Shown: positions 1 through 5,360 of the stretch, piece by piece | Layout of the letters: each line of letters starts with the position of its first letter | Numbering within the stretch: position 1 is the stretch's first letter | Origin: Gulosibacter massiliensis | GTDB taxonomy: Bacteria > Actinomycetota > Actinomycetes > Actinomycetales > Microbacteriaceae | Assembly: GCA_943325745.2 (NCBI GenBank) | Contig: CALPQP020000062.1 | Span: 1 to 5,360 of the forward strand | DNA length: 5,360 nt | Direction of reading: 5' to 3' | Notes under the pieces: model-generated | What the model saw: only the letters and a program-made list of their open reading frames with translations | Databases searched by the model: none | What the model was told of the DNA's origin: nothing | Translations under genes and position numbers: made by a program

Positions 1-21
1 AAAGCGTCCATTCTTGAGGGT

Positions 22-1230
22 ATGGAAAACGAGAACGTCCCCACTCCCGCCCTTCGCAAACCTCGCGTTCGCAAACCCGTCATCGAGCCGGAGTCGATTC
101 CCCAGCCGCGCCAGCCATTCTTTGTCGGCGACATGCCCATCAAAACTGCCGCGGCAATCGCGGTCATTGCTGGATTGATCGGAGGCGGTGTGGGCGTTGC
201 AATCACCGGGTTGACGGGAGCGACGTATCGAACGGTCGTGCAGCCTCAAGTTGTCACCATCAACGGGTCCACGGCCACCAGTTTGGCGACCGCCGTCGCG
301 GCGAAGGCCTTGCCATCCGTCGTCACCATCGAAGTCTCGGGAGCGTCCGCTGCTGGCTCGGGTTCCGGCGTCATCTATTCCGAGAACGGATTCATCGTCA
401 CCAACAGCCACGTGGTCACACTCGGAGGCGCGGACGAGAAGGTGACGATTCGGGTGACACTCAGCGACGGCCGATTGTTCCCCGCAACCGTCGTCGGCAC
501 CGACCAGATTCTCGATATTGCGGTCATCAAAATCGATGCGACGGGGCTCATACCCGTCGTCTTCGGGGACGCGGATTCGATCACCGTGGGCAGCGAGGTC
601 ATCGCAATCGGTGCGCCCCTCGGGCTTCAGAACACGGTCACGGACGGCGTCGTTTCGGCCCTCAACCGGTCGATCACCATTTCGAACGAGGGCGACGGAT
701 TCAACTTCGACCTTCCGGGTAACGAGCAGTCAGCCCTTGCGCAAGACCTATCCCTGCCCGTCATTCAAACGGACGCCTCGATCAACCCCGGGAACTCCGG
801 GGGTGCTCTTCTCAACACCCGCGGAGAACTCGTCGGAATCAACGTCGCGATCGCGAGCAGTGGATCGTCCTCCGGTTCCATCGGGGTTGGATTCGCGCTT
901 CCGGCAACACTCGTGAAACGCGTGACGACGGATCTCATCGAGTTCGGTGCGGCGGAACATGGTCGAATAGGTGCGATGGTGAGCGCCGTCGGCACATCAA
1001 ACGGTGTGATTGGTGCCATCATTCGTGGCGTTGACGCGGGTTCACCGGCCGAAGCAGCGGGTATGGCCAAGGGAGACGTCGTCACCATGTTTAACGGGGT
1101 TCCGATTAGAGACGAAGTCGACATCACCGCGCAGGTTCGTTCGCTTCGCCCAGGGGACGTGGCGACATTCACCTATGTTCGAGGCGGGGTTTCCCGCACA
1201 GGTTCGGTGACGGTGGGCTCACTCGAGTAG
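22..1230 (+). CDS. htrA: HtrA/DegP-family membrane-anchored trypsin-like serine protease with PDZ domain (S1C)
   Basis: Envelope quality-control protease of the HtrA (MEROPS S1C) family, expected to degrade or refold damaged proteins outside the membrane. In 402 residues: a Pro/Arg-rich tail (about 1-37, probably cytoplasmic), one hydrophobic Ala/Gly-rich membrane segment (about 41-64), a trypsin-like domain (about 85-300) and one C-terminal PDZ domain (about 312-400). The catalytic triad is intact: His130 in TNSHVV, Asp165 in DIAVIK and Ser259 in NPGNSGG. A polar loop (about 221-243) precedes the Ser strand. No signal-peptidase site is obvious, so it is probably an N-in/C-out anchored protein, as with mycobacterial HtrA proteins. 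The start is uncertain: the frame stays open to the window's first base, and the only purine-rich stretch (GAGGG, 16-20) lies one base from the ATG, too close for a normal ribosome site. A later in-frame ATG is at 133. Which actinobacterial HtrA paralogue it matches cannot be told here. Confidence 0.93.
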   Translation: MENENVPTPALRKPRVRKPVIEPESIPQPRQPFFVGDMPIKTAAAIAVIAGLIGGGVGVAITGLTGATYRTVVQPQVVTINGSTATSLATAVAAKALPSVVTIEVSGASAAGSGSGVIYSENGFIVTNSHVVTLGGADEKVTIRVTLSDGRLFPATVVGTDQILDIAVIKIDATGLIPVVFGDADSITVGSEVIAIGAPLGLQNTVTDGVVSALNRSITISNEGDGFNFDLPGNEQSALAQDLSLPVIQTDASINPGNSGGALLNTRGELVGINVAIASSGSSSGSIGVGFALPATLVKRVTTDLIEFGAAEHGRIGAMVSAVGTSNGVIGAIIRGVDAGSPAEAAGMAKGDVVTMFNGVPIRDEVDITAQVRSLRPGDVATFTYVRGGVSRTGSVTVGSLE

Positions 1231-1240
1231 CTCTCGCGCG

Positions 1241-1246
1241 TACACT
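1241..1246 (+). promoter_or_regulatory. Candidate -10 element of a leaderless promoter for the DUF3039-pncB unit
   Basis: TACACT fits the actinobacterial -10 consensus TANNNT and ends exactly six bases before the ATG at 1253, so transcription would begin at or next to the A of the start codon. No Shine-Dalgarno-like sequence lies in the 22-base gap after htrA, as expected for a leaderless message. No good -35 box sits 16-18 bases upstream, which is common for such promoters. A three-base consensus can occur by chance. Confidence 0.5.
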
Positions 1247-1252
1247 AATCGC

Positions 1253-1516
1253 ATGACCACCGAGAGCCAAACCCCCGGATCGAGTGACGTGCTTGACCGT
1301 GAACTCGAGGAACTCCTCGAGAACAATGTCACGGACGACGGAGACCACGACAAATTCTCGCACTATGTCCAGAAAGACAAGATTGTCGAGGCCGCGGTCA
1401 CAGGCAAGCCCGTTCGGGCTCTCTGTGGCAAGAAATGGCTCCCGAATTCGAACCCGGATCGATTCCCGATTTGCCCAACCTGTAAAGAAATCTACGAGCG
1501 ATTGCGAGACGAGTAG
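1253..1516 (+). CDS. DUF3039 family protein, actinobacterial, possible zinc-binding small protein
   Basis: Small acidic protein of 87 residues recognised as DUF3039 by its C-terminal signature: ALCGKKWLPN, then FPICPTCKEIYERL. Its biochemical role is unknown. Residues 1-31 are polar and acidic (several Glu/Asp, probably disordered or helical around 15-24). His32 and His37 (DHDKFSHYV) are followed by Cys58 and by Cys74-x-x-Cys77. The CPTC knuckle together with Cys58 and a histidine resembles a four-ligand zinc site, but this is inference. There is no signal peptide or membrane segment, so it should be cytoplasmic. The ATG is chosen because it directly follows the leaderless-type -10 element; GTG at 1289 is in frame but would cut into the acidic region only. 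It lies five bases upstream of pncB, so the two are probably co-transcribed. That neighbourhood hints at a link to NAD salvage but does not prove one. Confidence 0.88.
   Translation: MTTESQTPGSSDVLDRELEELLENNVTDDGDHDKFSHYVQKDKIVEAAVTGKPVRALCGKKWLPNSNPDRFPICPTCKEIYERLRDE
1304..1321 (+). repeat. Inverted repeat, 8-bp arms with 2-base spacer, inside the DUF3039 gene
   Basis: CTCGAGGA (1304-1311) and TCCTCGAG (1314-1321) are perfect reverse complements. They encode LEELLE of the acidic helix, so the symmetry may simply come from Glu (GAG/GAA) and Leu (CTC) codons. The repeat lies about 50 bases into the predicted leaderless transcript, where a hairpin could affect early elongation. No T-run follows, so it is not a standard terminator. 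Confidence 0.4.
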
Positions 1517-1521
1517 CCGTT

Positions 1522-2820
1522 ATGGCGGAATCGACCGCGCTGTTTACCGACCGATACGAACTGACCATGATTGACGCCGCCCTGCGCGCCGGTCGTGCAG
1601 AACGTCGGTGTGTCTTCGAGGTGTTTTCGCGTCGACTCCATGCCGGTCGGCGATACGGTGTGTTTGCGGGAGTCGGCCGCCTGCTCGATGCAATTGAGTC
1701 GTTCCGATTCGATGACGAAATAGTGAGTTGGCTCTCGTCCGAAAAGGTCGTGTCGACCACGGCCCTCGAATACCTGTCGACCTACAGTTTCTCAGGGGAT
1801 GTCCGCGGGTATCGAGAGGGTGAACTGTTTTTCCCCGGCTCACCCGTGCTCGAAGTCGAGGGCTCGTTCGCCGAAGCGGTGATTCTCGAAACAATCGTGT
1901 TGTCGATTCTCAATTACGACAGCGCCGTTGCCACGGCCGCGTCGCGAATGACGACGGCAGCTGACGGCAAACCGCTAATCGAGATGGGCTCGCGCCGAAC
2001 GTCGGAAGGCAGCGGTGTCGCCGCTGCTCGCGCCGCGTTCATCGCAGGTTTCTCGGCAACGTCCAACCTTGAAGCTGGCCACACCTGGGGAATCCCGACC
2101 CGCGGAACTTCGGCACATTCTTTTACGTTGCTCCACGACTCAGAGGAAGAGGCGTTTCGCGCCCAGGTCGACGCTTTCGGCACGGACACCACGCTGCTGA
2201 TTGACACTTTCGACATTCCGAGCGCCGTCGAAACGGCGATTCGAGTTGCCGGCCCAACACTCGGTGCTGTCCGAATCGATTCTGGCGACTTGCCCTCATT
2301 GGTGCGAAGCGTTCGCGCGCAACTTGACGGACTCGGCGCAACGAAAACAAAAATCGTCGTGACCAACGATCTCAACGAGAACACCATCGCGTCGCTACGA
2401 AGCGCACCGGTCGATGTGTTCGGAGTTGGCACAGCGGTCGTGACCGGCTCTGGAGCGCCGGCGGCCGGGATGGTCTACAAACTGGTCGAACACCAGGATG
2501 CGTCGGGCAATTGGGTGGCCGTCTCGAAGCGTTCGCCCGAAAAGCAGAACCCCGCTGGCCGTAAGGTTGCGCATCGGCGACTGGTCGACGGGATTGCGAC
2601 GGAGGAAGTGGTCGACCTCGGGCCGAAAGATTCGACGGTCGATCCGGGTCGCTCGCTCATTCATGCCTTCATCACGGGTGGCGTCATGCACGACGAGTAC
2701 CGCGGTGCTGCGGGTGTCACGCGCGCGCGTGATCACCACGCCATTGCGCTAGCCGAACTCCCAGCGGCGGGGCGCCGCTTGTCACCTGGCGACCCCGCTA
2801 TCCCGACGGTCTTCTGCTGA
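1522..2820 (+). CDS. pncB: Nicotinate phosphoribosyltransferase
   Basis: Catalyses nicotinate + PRPP (+ ATP) to nicotinate mononucleotide, the entry step of the Preiss-Handler NAD salvage route, in the cytoplasm. The protein has 432 residues, typical of the family, and looks complete. It opens with the conserved TDRYELTMIDAAL (9-21). Other landmarks are MGSRRT (155-160), GTSAHS (195-200) with His199 at the position expected for the phosphorylated histidine of the ATP-coupled enzyme, LIDTFD (226-231), RIDSGDL (251-257) and GVGTAVVTG (301-309), which belong to the substrate and phosphate-binding face. The C-terminus ends in the usual GDPAIPTVF-type tail. The ATG at 1522 is chosen because it places the TDRYELTM motif normally near the N-terminus; only a weak purine-rich site (GAGACGAG, about 1506-1513) precedes it, overlapping the end of the DUF3039 gene, so translation may be coupled to that gene. 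Gap to murI is 18 bases. Confidence 0.96.
   Translation: MAESTALFTDRYELTMIDAALRAGRAERRCVFEVFSRRLHAGRRYGVFAGVGRLLDAIESFRFDDEIVSWLSSEKVVSTTALEYLSTYSFSGDVRGYREGELFFPGSPVLEVEGSFAEAVILETIVLSILNYDSAVATAASRMTTAADGKPLIEMGSRRTSEGSGVAAARAAFIAGFSATSNLEAGHTWGIPTRGTSAHSFTLLHDSEEEAFRAQVDAFGTDTTLLIDTFDIPSAVETAIRVAGPTLGAVRIDSGDLPSLVRSVRAQLDGLGATKTKIVVTNDLNENTIASLRSAPVDVFGVGTAVVTGSGAPAAGMVYKLVEHQDASGNWVAVSKRSPEKQNPAGRKVAHRRLVDGIATEEVVDLGPKDSTVDPGRSLIHAFITGGVMHDEYRGAAGVTRARDHHAIALAELPAAGRRLSPGDPAIPTVFC
2717..2730 (+). repeat. Perfect 14-bp palindrome near the 3' end of pncB
   Basis: TCACGCGCGCGTGA reads the same on both strands. It lies within codons for VTRARD and overlaps a second short palindrome (GTGATCAC, 2727-2734). 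The alternating CG core could come from Arg/Ala codons in a GC-rich gene. It is about 110 bases upstream of murI, so a protein-binding role is possible but unsupported. Confidence 0.45.
2763..2779 (+). repeat. GC-rich hairpin, 7-bp stem and 3-base loop, at the end of pncB
   Basis: AGCGGCG (2763-2769) and CGCCGCT (2773-2779) are perfect reverse complements around GGG. The structure sits in the last codons of pncB, about 40 bases before its stop. What follows (TTGTCACC) is not a U-tract, so intrinsic termination between pncB and murI is unlikely to be efficient; attenuation or mere codon chance are both possible. Confidence 0.4.
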
Positions 2821-2826
2821 CGTTAG

Positions 2827-2832
2827 TAGGCT
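2827..2832 (+). promoter_or_regulatory. Candidate -10 element of a leaderless promoter for the murI-rph-rdgB unit
   Basis: TAGGCT fits TANNNT and, like the element before the DUF3039 gene, ends exactly six bases before the ATG (2839), in the short pncB-murI gap. A competing reading is that AGTAGG (2825-2830), eight bases before the ATG, is a one-mismatch Shine-Dalgarno sequence for translation from a pncB read-through message. The two readings use the same bases and cannot be separated by sequence alone. No convincing -35 box is seen. Confidence 0.42.
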
Positions 2833-2838
2833 AAAAAG

Positions 2839-3699
2839 ATGAATCGAGATGCGAGCATCGGAATCGTCGACAGCGGTGTCGGTGGATTGACGGTTGCGCG
2901 CGCGGTCATCGACCAATTGCCCAACGAATCAATCCGATACATCGGTGATACCGCTCACGGCCCCTACGGGCCGCTTCCCATCGCCGAGGTTCGCGAACAC
3001 GCTCTCGCACTTCTCGACGAACTCGCGGATCAGGGTGTCAAGTTACTCGTCATCGCATGTAACACCGCATCCGCCGCAATGTTTCGCGACGCCAAAGAGC
3101 GGTATACAGAGCGACGCGGAATCCCTGTGATCGAAGTGATTCAACCGGCGGTTCGACAGGCGGTGTCACGAACTCGAACGAAGCGCATCGGCGTTATCGG
3201 GACCGAGGGCACCATCAAATCCGGTGCGTACCAAGATTCGTTTGTCGCGGACCCTGGAATTGAGGTCACCGCTGTTGCGTGCCCGCGGTTCGTCGAGTTT
3301 GTTGAGGCGGGGGTGACGAGTGGCGAGGAACTGTTCGCTGTCGCCAACGACTATCTTGCACCCCTCAAGGCCGCCAAGGTGGACACTCTCGTCCTCGGAT
3401 GCACGCACTATCCGCTGATTTCGGCGGCGATTCAATATGTGATGGGACCCGACGTATCCCTGGTGTCGAGCGATGACGCGACGGCGTACGAGGTTTACCA
3501 AACTCTCGTTACTCACGATTTGCTTCGAACTTCAACGACCCCGGCGGTTCACTCTTTCGAGACGACGGGCAAGGACCGCGAACGATTCCGCGAGTTGGCC
3601 CACCGATTCCTCGGGCCTGAAATCAATCGCGTTGAGGACTTCTCGACCGGCGCCATCACACTTCCCACACGAATTGAACTGGAGAACACTGACTCATGA
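2839..3699 (+). CDS. murI: Glutamate racemase
   Basis: Cofactor-independent racemase that interconverts L- and D-glutamate, supplying the D-Glu of the peptidoglycan stem peptide in the cytoplasm. The 286 residues match the usual family length of about 260-290. Both catalytic cysteines are present: Cys74 in ACNTASA and Cys188 in GCTHYP. The N-terminal DSGVGGLTV (11-19), [11 protein letters not shown] (34-44) and the ligand-loop region around FVEFVEAG (151-158) are also intact, so activity is expected. The two alpha/beta halves are visible as repeated hydrophobic strands ahead of each cysteine ([18 protein letters not shown]). The ATG at 2839 places DSGVGG ten residues in, which is normal. Downstream the gene overlaps rph by four bases (ATGA), indicating co-transcription and coupled translation. 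In mycobacteria murI also lies close to rph and rdgB, supporting orthology. Confidence 0.96.
   Translation: MNRDASIGIVDSGVGGLTVARAVIDQLPNESIRYIGDTAHGPYGPLPIAEVREHALALLDELADQGVKLLVIACNTASAAMFRDAKERYTERRGIPVIEVIQPAVRQAVSRTRTKRIGVIGTEGTIKSGAYQDSFVADPGIEVTAVACPRFVEFVEAGVTSGEELFAVANDYLAPLKAAKVDTLVLGCTHYPLISAAIQYVMGPDVSLVSSDDATAYEVYQTLVTHDLLRTSTTPAVHSFETTGKDRERFRELAHRFLGPEINRVEDFSTGAITLPTRIELENTDS
3681..3686 (+). promoter_or_regulatory. Ribosome binding site of rph, inside the murI 3' end
   Basis: GGAGAA lies nine bases before the ATG at 3696. This is the first clear Shine-Dalgarno-like site in the window. It supports that start, and so the four-base overlap with the murI stop. Confidence 0.7.
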
Positions 3700-4430
3700 C
3701 TCGCATCGATGGCCGTACCAACGACGAACTTCGACCCGTGATCATCGAACGCGGGTGGTCCGCGCAGGCCGAGGGTAGTGCTCTCATCTCGTTCGGAAAC
3801 ACCAAGGTGCTCTGCACAGCATCATTCACCAATGGTGTTCCGCGTTGGATGTCGGGCAAAGGCAAGGGTTGGGTCACCGCGGAATACGCGATGTTGCCCC
3901 GCTCCACTAATGAACGCAACGACCGTGAGAGTGTCAAGGGGCGCATCGGTGGACGCACTCACGAAATCTCGCGTCTGATTGGCCGAAGCCTGCGCGCTGT
4001 AGTCGACATGAAGGCACTTGGCGAAAACACCATTGTCATCGACTGTGACGTGCTGCAGGCGGACGGGGGAACGCGCACCGCCGCTGTTACCGGAGCGTAC
4101 GTCGCCCTGCACGATGCGATTGAGTGGGGCCGCGCGAGGGGCTTTATCGGCAAGAATGCCACCGCGTTGATTGATTCGGTCGCCGCGATCAGCGTCGGAA
4201 TCATCGATGGAACGCCAATGCTGGACCTGCAGTACACCGAGGACGTCCGCGCGGAAACGGATATGAATGTTGTTGCAACGGGCCGAGGTTTATTTGTCGA
4301 GGTGCAGGGTACGGCCGAGGGCGCGCCGTTCGACAAATCTGAACTGGACGCACTGCTCACCTTGGCGACAAACGGAACCGCGCGTCTGACCGAAATCCAG
4401 GCGGCCACGCTGGCGGTGTCGACCCCGTGA
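3696..4430 (+). CDS. rph: Ribonuclease PH (tRNA nucleotidyltransferase)
   Basis: Phosphate-dependent 3'-5' exoribonuclease that trims the 3' end of tRNA precursors, releasing nucleoside diphosphates; family members form hexameric rings (trimers of dimers) in the cytoplasm. The 244 residues match the family. Landmarks in order: R-x-DGR-x-x-ELRP near the N-terminus (3-14), [10 protein letters not shown] (34-43), [18 protein letters not shown] (54-71), the [15 protein letters not shown] helix (86-100), the phosphate-binding QADGGTR loop (121-127), and [16 protein letters not shown] (176-191) with Asp183 and Asp189 at the metal/catalytic positions. [11 protein letters not shown] (202-212) and the short C-terminal helix close the fold. 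Nothing is missing, so it should be active, unlike the frameshifted rph of laboratory E. coli K-12. The start is fixed by the GGAGAA site and the overlap with murI; the 3' end overlaps rdgB by four bases (GTGA). Confidence 0.97.
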   Translation: MTRIDGRTNDELRPVIIERGWSAQAEGSALISFGNTKVLCTASFTNGVPRWMSGKGKGWVTAEYAMLPRSTNERNDRESVKGRIGGRTHEISRLIGRSLRAVVDMKALGENTIVIDCDVLQADGGTRTAAVTGAYVALHDAIEWGRARGFIGKNATALIDSVAAISVGIIDGTPMLDLQYTEDVRAETDMNVVATGRGLFVEVQGTAEGAPFDKSELDALLTLATNGTARLTEIQAATLAVSTP

Positions 4431-5017
4431 AGACCGTCGTTGTCGCTACCCACAACGCCCACAAACTCGCCGAGATCGAAATGACACTGAAGGCGTTGCT
4501 GGGTCCGGGGATTGACCTCGTCCAGGCGGACGGTCCAGCGCCGGTTGAGGACGGCGCAACCTTCGAAGAGAACGCGTTGATCAAGGCCCGCGCAGCGTTC
4601 CGCGATTCTGGCGAACCCTCGCTGGCGGACGATTCGGGAATATGTGTCGATGCGCTTGATGGGGCTCCGGGAGTTCACTCCGCGCGCTATTCCGAGGACG
4701 GTTCCGATTCCGCAAACCTTGCGCTTCTGCTCGCAAACATGAAGGGTGTGACGAATCGAAGCGCGACGTTTGTTTGCGCTGTTGCGTTCGTCACGAAGAA
4801 CGGAGAGCGCGTTGTTCGCGCAGAGTGGCCGGGAGTGCTTCGCGCAGTGGCGAAGGGGAAGAACGGGTTTGGATACGACCCGATATTTGCACCGAATGGG
4901 GTGACGGGAACGGCCGCCGAAATGTCCGCGCTGGAAAAAGCCGCGTTGAGCCATCGCGGCCGCGCTTTGGGGCTCATCGCGCCCGCTCTCAATCGATATT
5001 TCCAGTCGACAAATTAG
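4427..5017 (+). CDS. rdgB: RdgB/HAM1-type XTP/dITP (non-canonical purine NTP) pyrophosphatase
   Basis: House-cleaning enzyme that hydrolyses ITP, dITP and XTP to the monophosphate and pyrophosphate, keeping deaminated purines out of DNA and RNA; Mg-dependent homodimer in this family. The 196 residues fit the usual length. Motifs: [14 protein letters not shown] (4-17, nucleotide triphosphate binding), [11 protein letters not shown] (46-56), [12 protein letters not shown] (67-78) with Asp69 at the expected catalytic position, GVHSARYS (82-89), NGFGYDPIF (146-154, base pocket) and [17 protein letters not shown] (164-180). A mild oddity is that the segment before NGFGYDPIF reads AKGK where PRG-x is usual; the change is conservative apart from Pro to Ala. 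The start is GTG, chosen because it puts the ATHN motif at residue 7 and overlaps the rph stop. No strong ribosome site precedes it, so re-initiation from rph is likely. Confidence 0.96.
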   Translation: MKTVVVATHNAHKLAEIEMTLKALLGPGIDLVQADGPAPVEDGATFEENALIKARAAFRDSGEPSLADDSGICVDALDGAPGVHSARYSEDGSDSANLALLLANMKGVTNRSATFVCAVAFVTKNGERVVRAEWPGVLRAVAKGKNGFGYDPIFAPNGVTGTAAEMSALEKAALSHRGRALGLIAPALNRYFQSTN

Positions 5018-5023
5018 GGGGAG
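5016..5023 (+). promoter_or_regulatory. Ribosome binding site of the Nramp transporter gene, overlapping the rdgB stop codon
   Basis: AGGGGGAG starts within the rdgB TAG stop (5015-5017) and ends four bases before the GTG at 5028. It is the strongest Shine-Dalgarno-like site in the window. It supports GTG as the start despite the lack of an ATG, and suggests that ribosomes ending on rdgB help start the next gene. Confidence 0.7.
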
Positions 5024-5027
5024 TCTT

Positions 5028-5360
5028 GTGTCTAACCGCGCAGCGATCGTGTCCTTGCTGGGCCCCGCCTTCGTCGCCGGCGTCGCTTACCTAGACCCTG
5101 GAAACGTTGCGGCAAACATCACCGCAGGCGCCCAATTGGGTTTCCTGTTGGTCTGGGTCGTCGTGGCCGGAAATCTCATCGCGTGGCTCGTGCAATACCT
5201 CTCGGCGAGTCTGGGAATTGTGACGGGCAAAAGTCTGCCCGAAGTGTTGGGGTCCCGCATCACGTCGCGCGGATGGAGGATTGGCTACTGGGTTCAGGGT
5301 GAACTGATTGCCATGGCAACGGATGTCGCCGAAGTAATCGGCGGTGCAATCGCGTTGTAT
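5028..5360 (+). CDS. mntH: Nramp-family divalent metal (Mn/Fe) transporter, MntH-type, 5' part only
   Basis: Proton-coupled importer of Mn(II) and related divalent metals in the cytoplasmic membrane. Only the first 111 residues are in the window; the frame is open at the edge, and family members are normally about 400 residues. The Nramp signature DPGN (23-26) in LLGPAFVAGVAYLDPGNVAANI contributes metal ligands in transmembrane segment 1. Segment 2 is visible as a hydrophobic run (about 38-64), and segment 3 carries ATDVAEVIGGAIAL (97-110), highly typical of the family. Translation starts at GTG behind a strong ribosome site; the short N-terminal tail (SNRAAI) is normal for bacterial MntH. 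It begins ten bases after rdgB, so it probably shares the murI-rph-rdgB message. No palindromic MntR- or Fur/DtxR-like operator fits in the ten-base gap. Whether the metal is mainly Mn or Fe cannot be decided from this part. Confidence 0.93.
   Translation, partial: MSNRAAIVSLLGPAFVAGVAYLDPGNVAANITAGAQLGFLLVWVVVAGNLIAWLVQYLSASLGIVTGKSLPEVLGSRITSRGWRIGYWVQGELIAMATDVAEVIGGAIALY

Noticed and set aside
518..916. Plus-strand alternative frame (132 codons) inside htrA
   Set aside because: Ser/Arg/Thr/Pro-rich shadow of the protease gene, whose own frame carries the intact catalytic motifs.
1398..1760. Minus-strand open frame (120 codons) across the DUF3039-pncB junction
   Set aside because: Opposite two supported genes, low-complexity Arg/Ser-rich translation, no start context and no family resemblance.
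1914..2432. Minus-strand open frame (172 codons) inside pncB
   Set aside because: Its Ser/Ala/Val-rich translation is what the reverse complement of pncB codons would give; no motif and no regulatory context.
2763..2838. Possible intrinsic terminator between pncB and murI
   Set aside because: The hairpin at 2763-2779 is not followed by a T-run and lies inside the coding region; the A-rich stretch before murI is on the wrong strand sense for a forward terminator.
3959..4954. Long open frame on the minus strand (331 codons) across rph and rdgB
   Set aside because: It lies entirely antisense to two well-recognised, tightly coupled genes, its translation is Arg/Cys/Ser-rich with no recognisable domain, and such frames are common opposite GC-rich genes.
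5006..5027. Separate promoter for mntH (TCGACA at 5006-5011 as a -35-like box)
   Set aside because: There is no matching -10 hexamer at a suitable distance before or around the GTG, so the resemblance is insufficient.
1..5360. Mobile element, CRISPR array, toxin-antitoxin or phage-defence system
   Set aside because: All genes are recognisable housekeeping families in one direction with no transposase, repeat array, attachment site or sharp change in composition.

Overview
The window is a dense, all-forward-strand stretch of housekeeping genes from what looks like a moderately GC-rich actinobacterium, most likely a Microbacteriaceae-type organism with a compact genome. Three things point there. 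The 87-residue protein at 1253-1516 belongs to the DUF3039 family, which is essentially actinobacterial. The run nicotinate phosphoribosyltransferase - glutamate racemase - RNase PH - RdgB-type NTP pyrophosphatase is a recognisable actinobacterial order; Mycobacterium tuberculosis has an expanded version between Rv1330c and Rv1341. Two genes also appear to have leaderless promoters (TANNNT, six bases, ATG), a common actinobacterial style. The genus assignment is inference.

Layout. 22-1230: membrane-anchored HtrA-type trypsin-like protease with one PDZ domain. 1253-1516: DUF3039 protein with a conserved Cys/His pattern, preceded by a -10-like hexamer. 1522-2820: nicotinate phosphoribosyltransferase (pncB), five bases after DUF3039. 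2839-3699: glutamate racemase (murI), preceded by a second -10-like hexamer. 3696-4430: RNase PH (rph), overlapping murI by four bases. 4427-5017: RdgB-type pyrophosphatase, overlapping rph by four bases and starting with GTG. 5028 to the window edge: the first 111 residues of an Nramp (MntH-type) metal transporter. Coding density is very high: the longest gap between genes is 22 bases, so no stretch of 300 bases lacks a gene. I see no tRNA, rRNA, CRISPR array, insertion sequence, attachment site or clear intrinsic terminator.

How the genes fit together. I read three transcription units: htrA; DUF3039-pncB; and murI-rph-rdgB-mntH. The last is held together by ATGA and GTGA stop/start overlaps and by a ribosome binding site overlapping the rdgB stop. 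The products serve NAD salvage (PncB), peptidoglycan precursor supply (MurI), tRNA 3'-end trimming (Rph), cleansing of deaminated purine nucleotides (RdgB), divalent metal uptake (MntH) and envelope protein quality control (HtrA).

I found no convincing new multi-gene system. The points most worth a second look are the two matching leaderless-promoter candidates, the possible metal site of the DUF3039 protein, the compaction of this locus relative to mycobacteria, and the attachment of mntH to the rph-rdgB unit.
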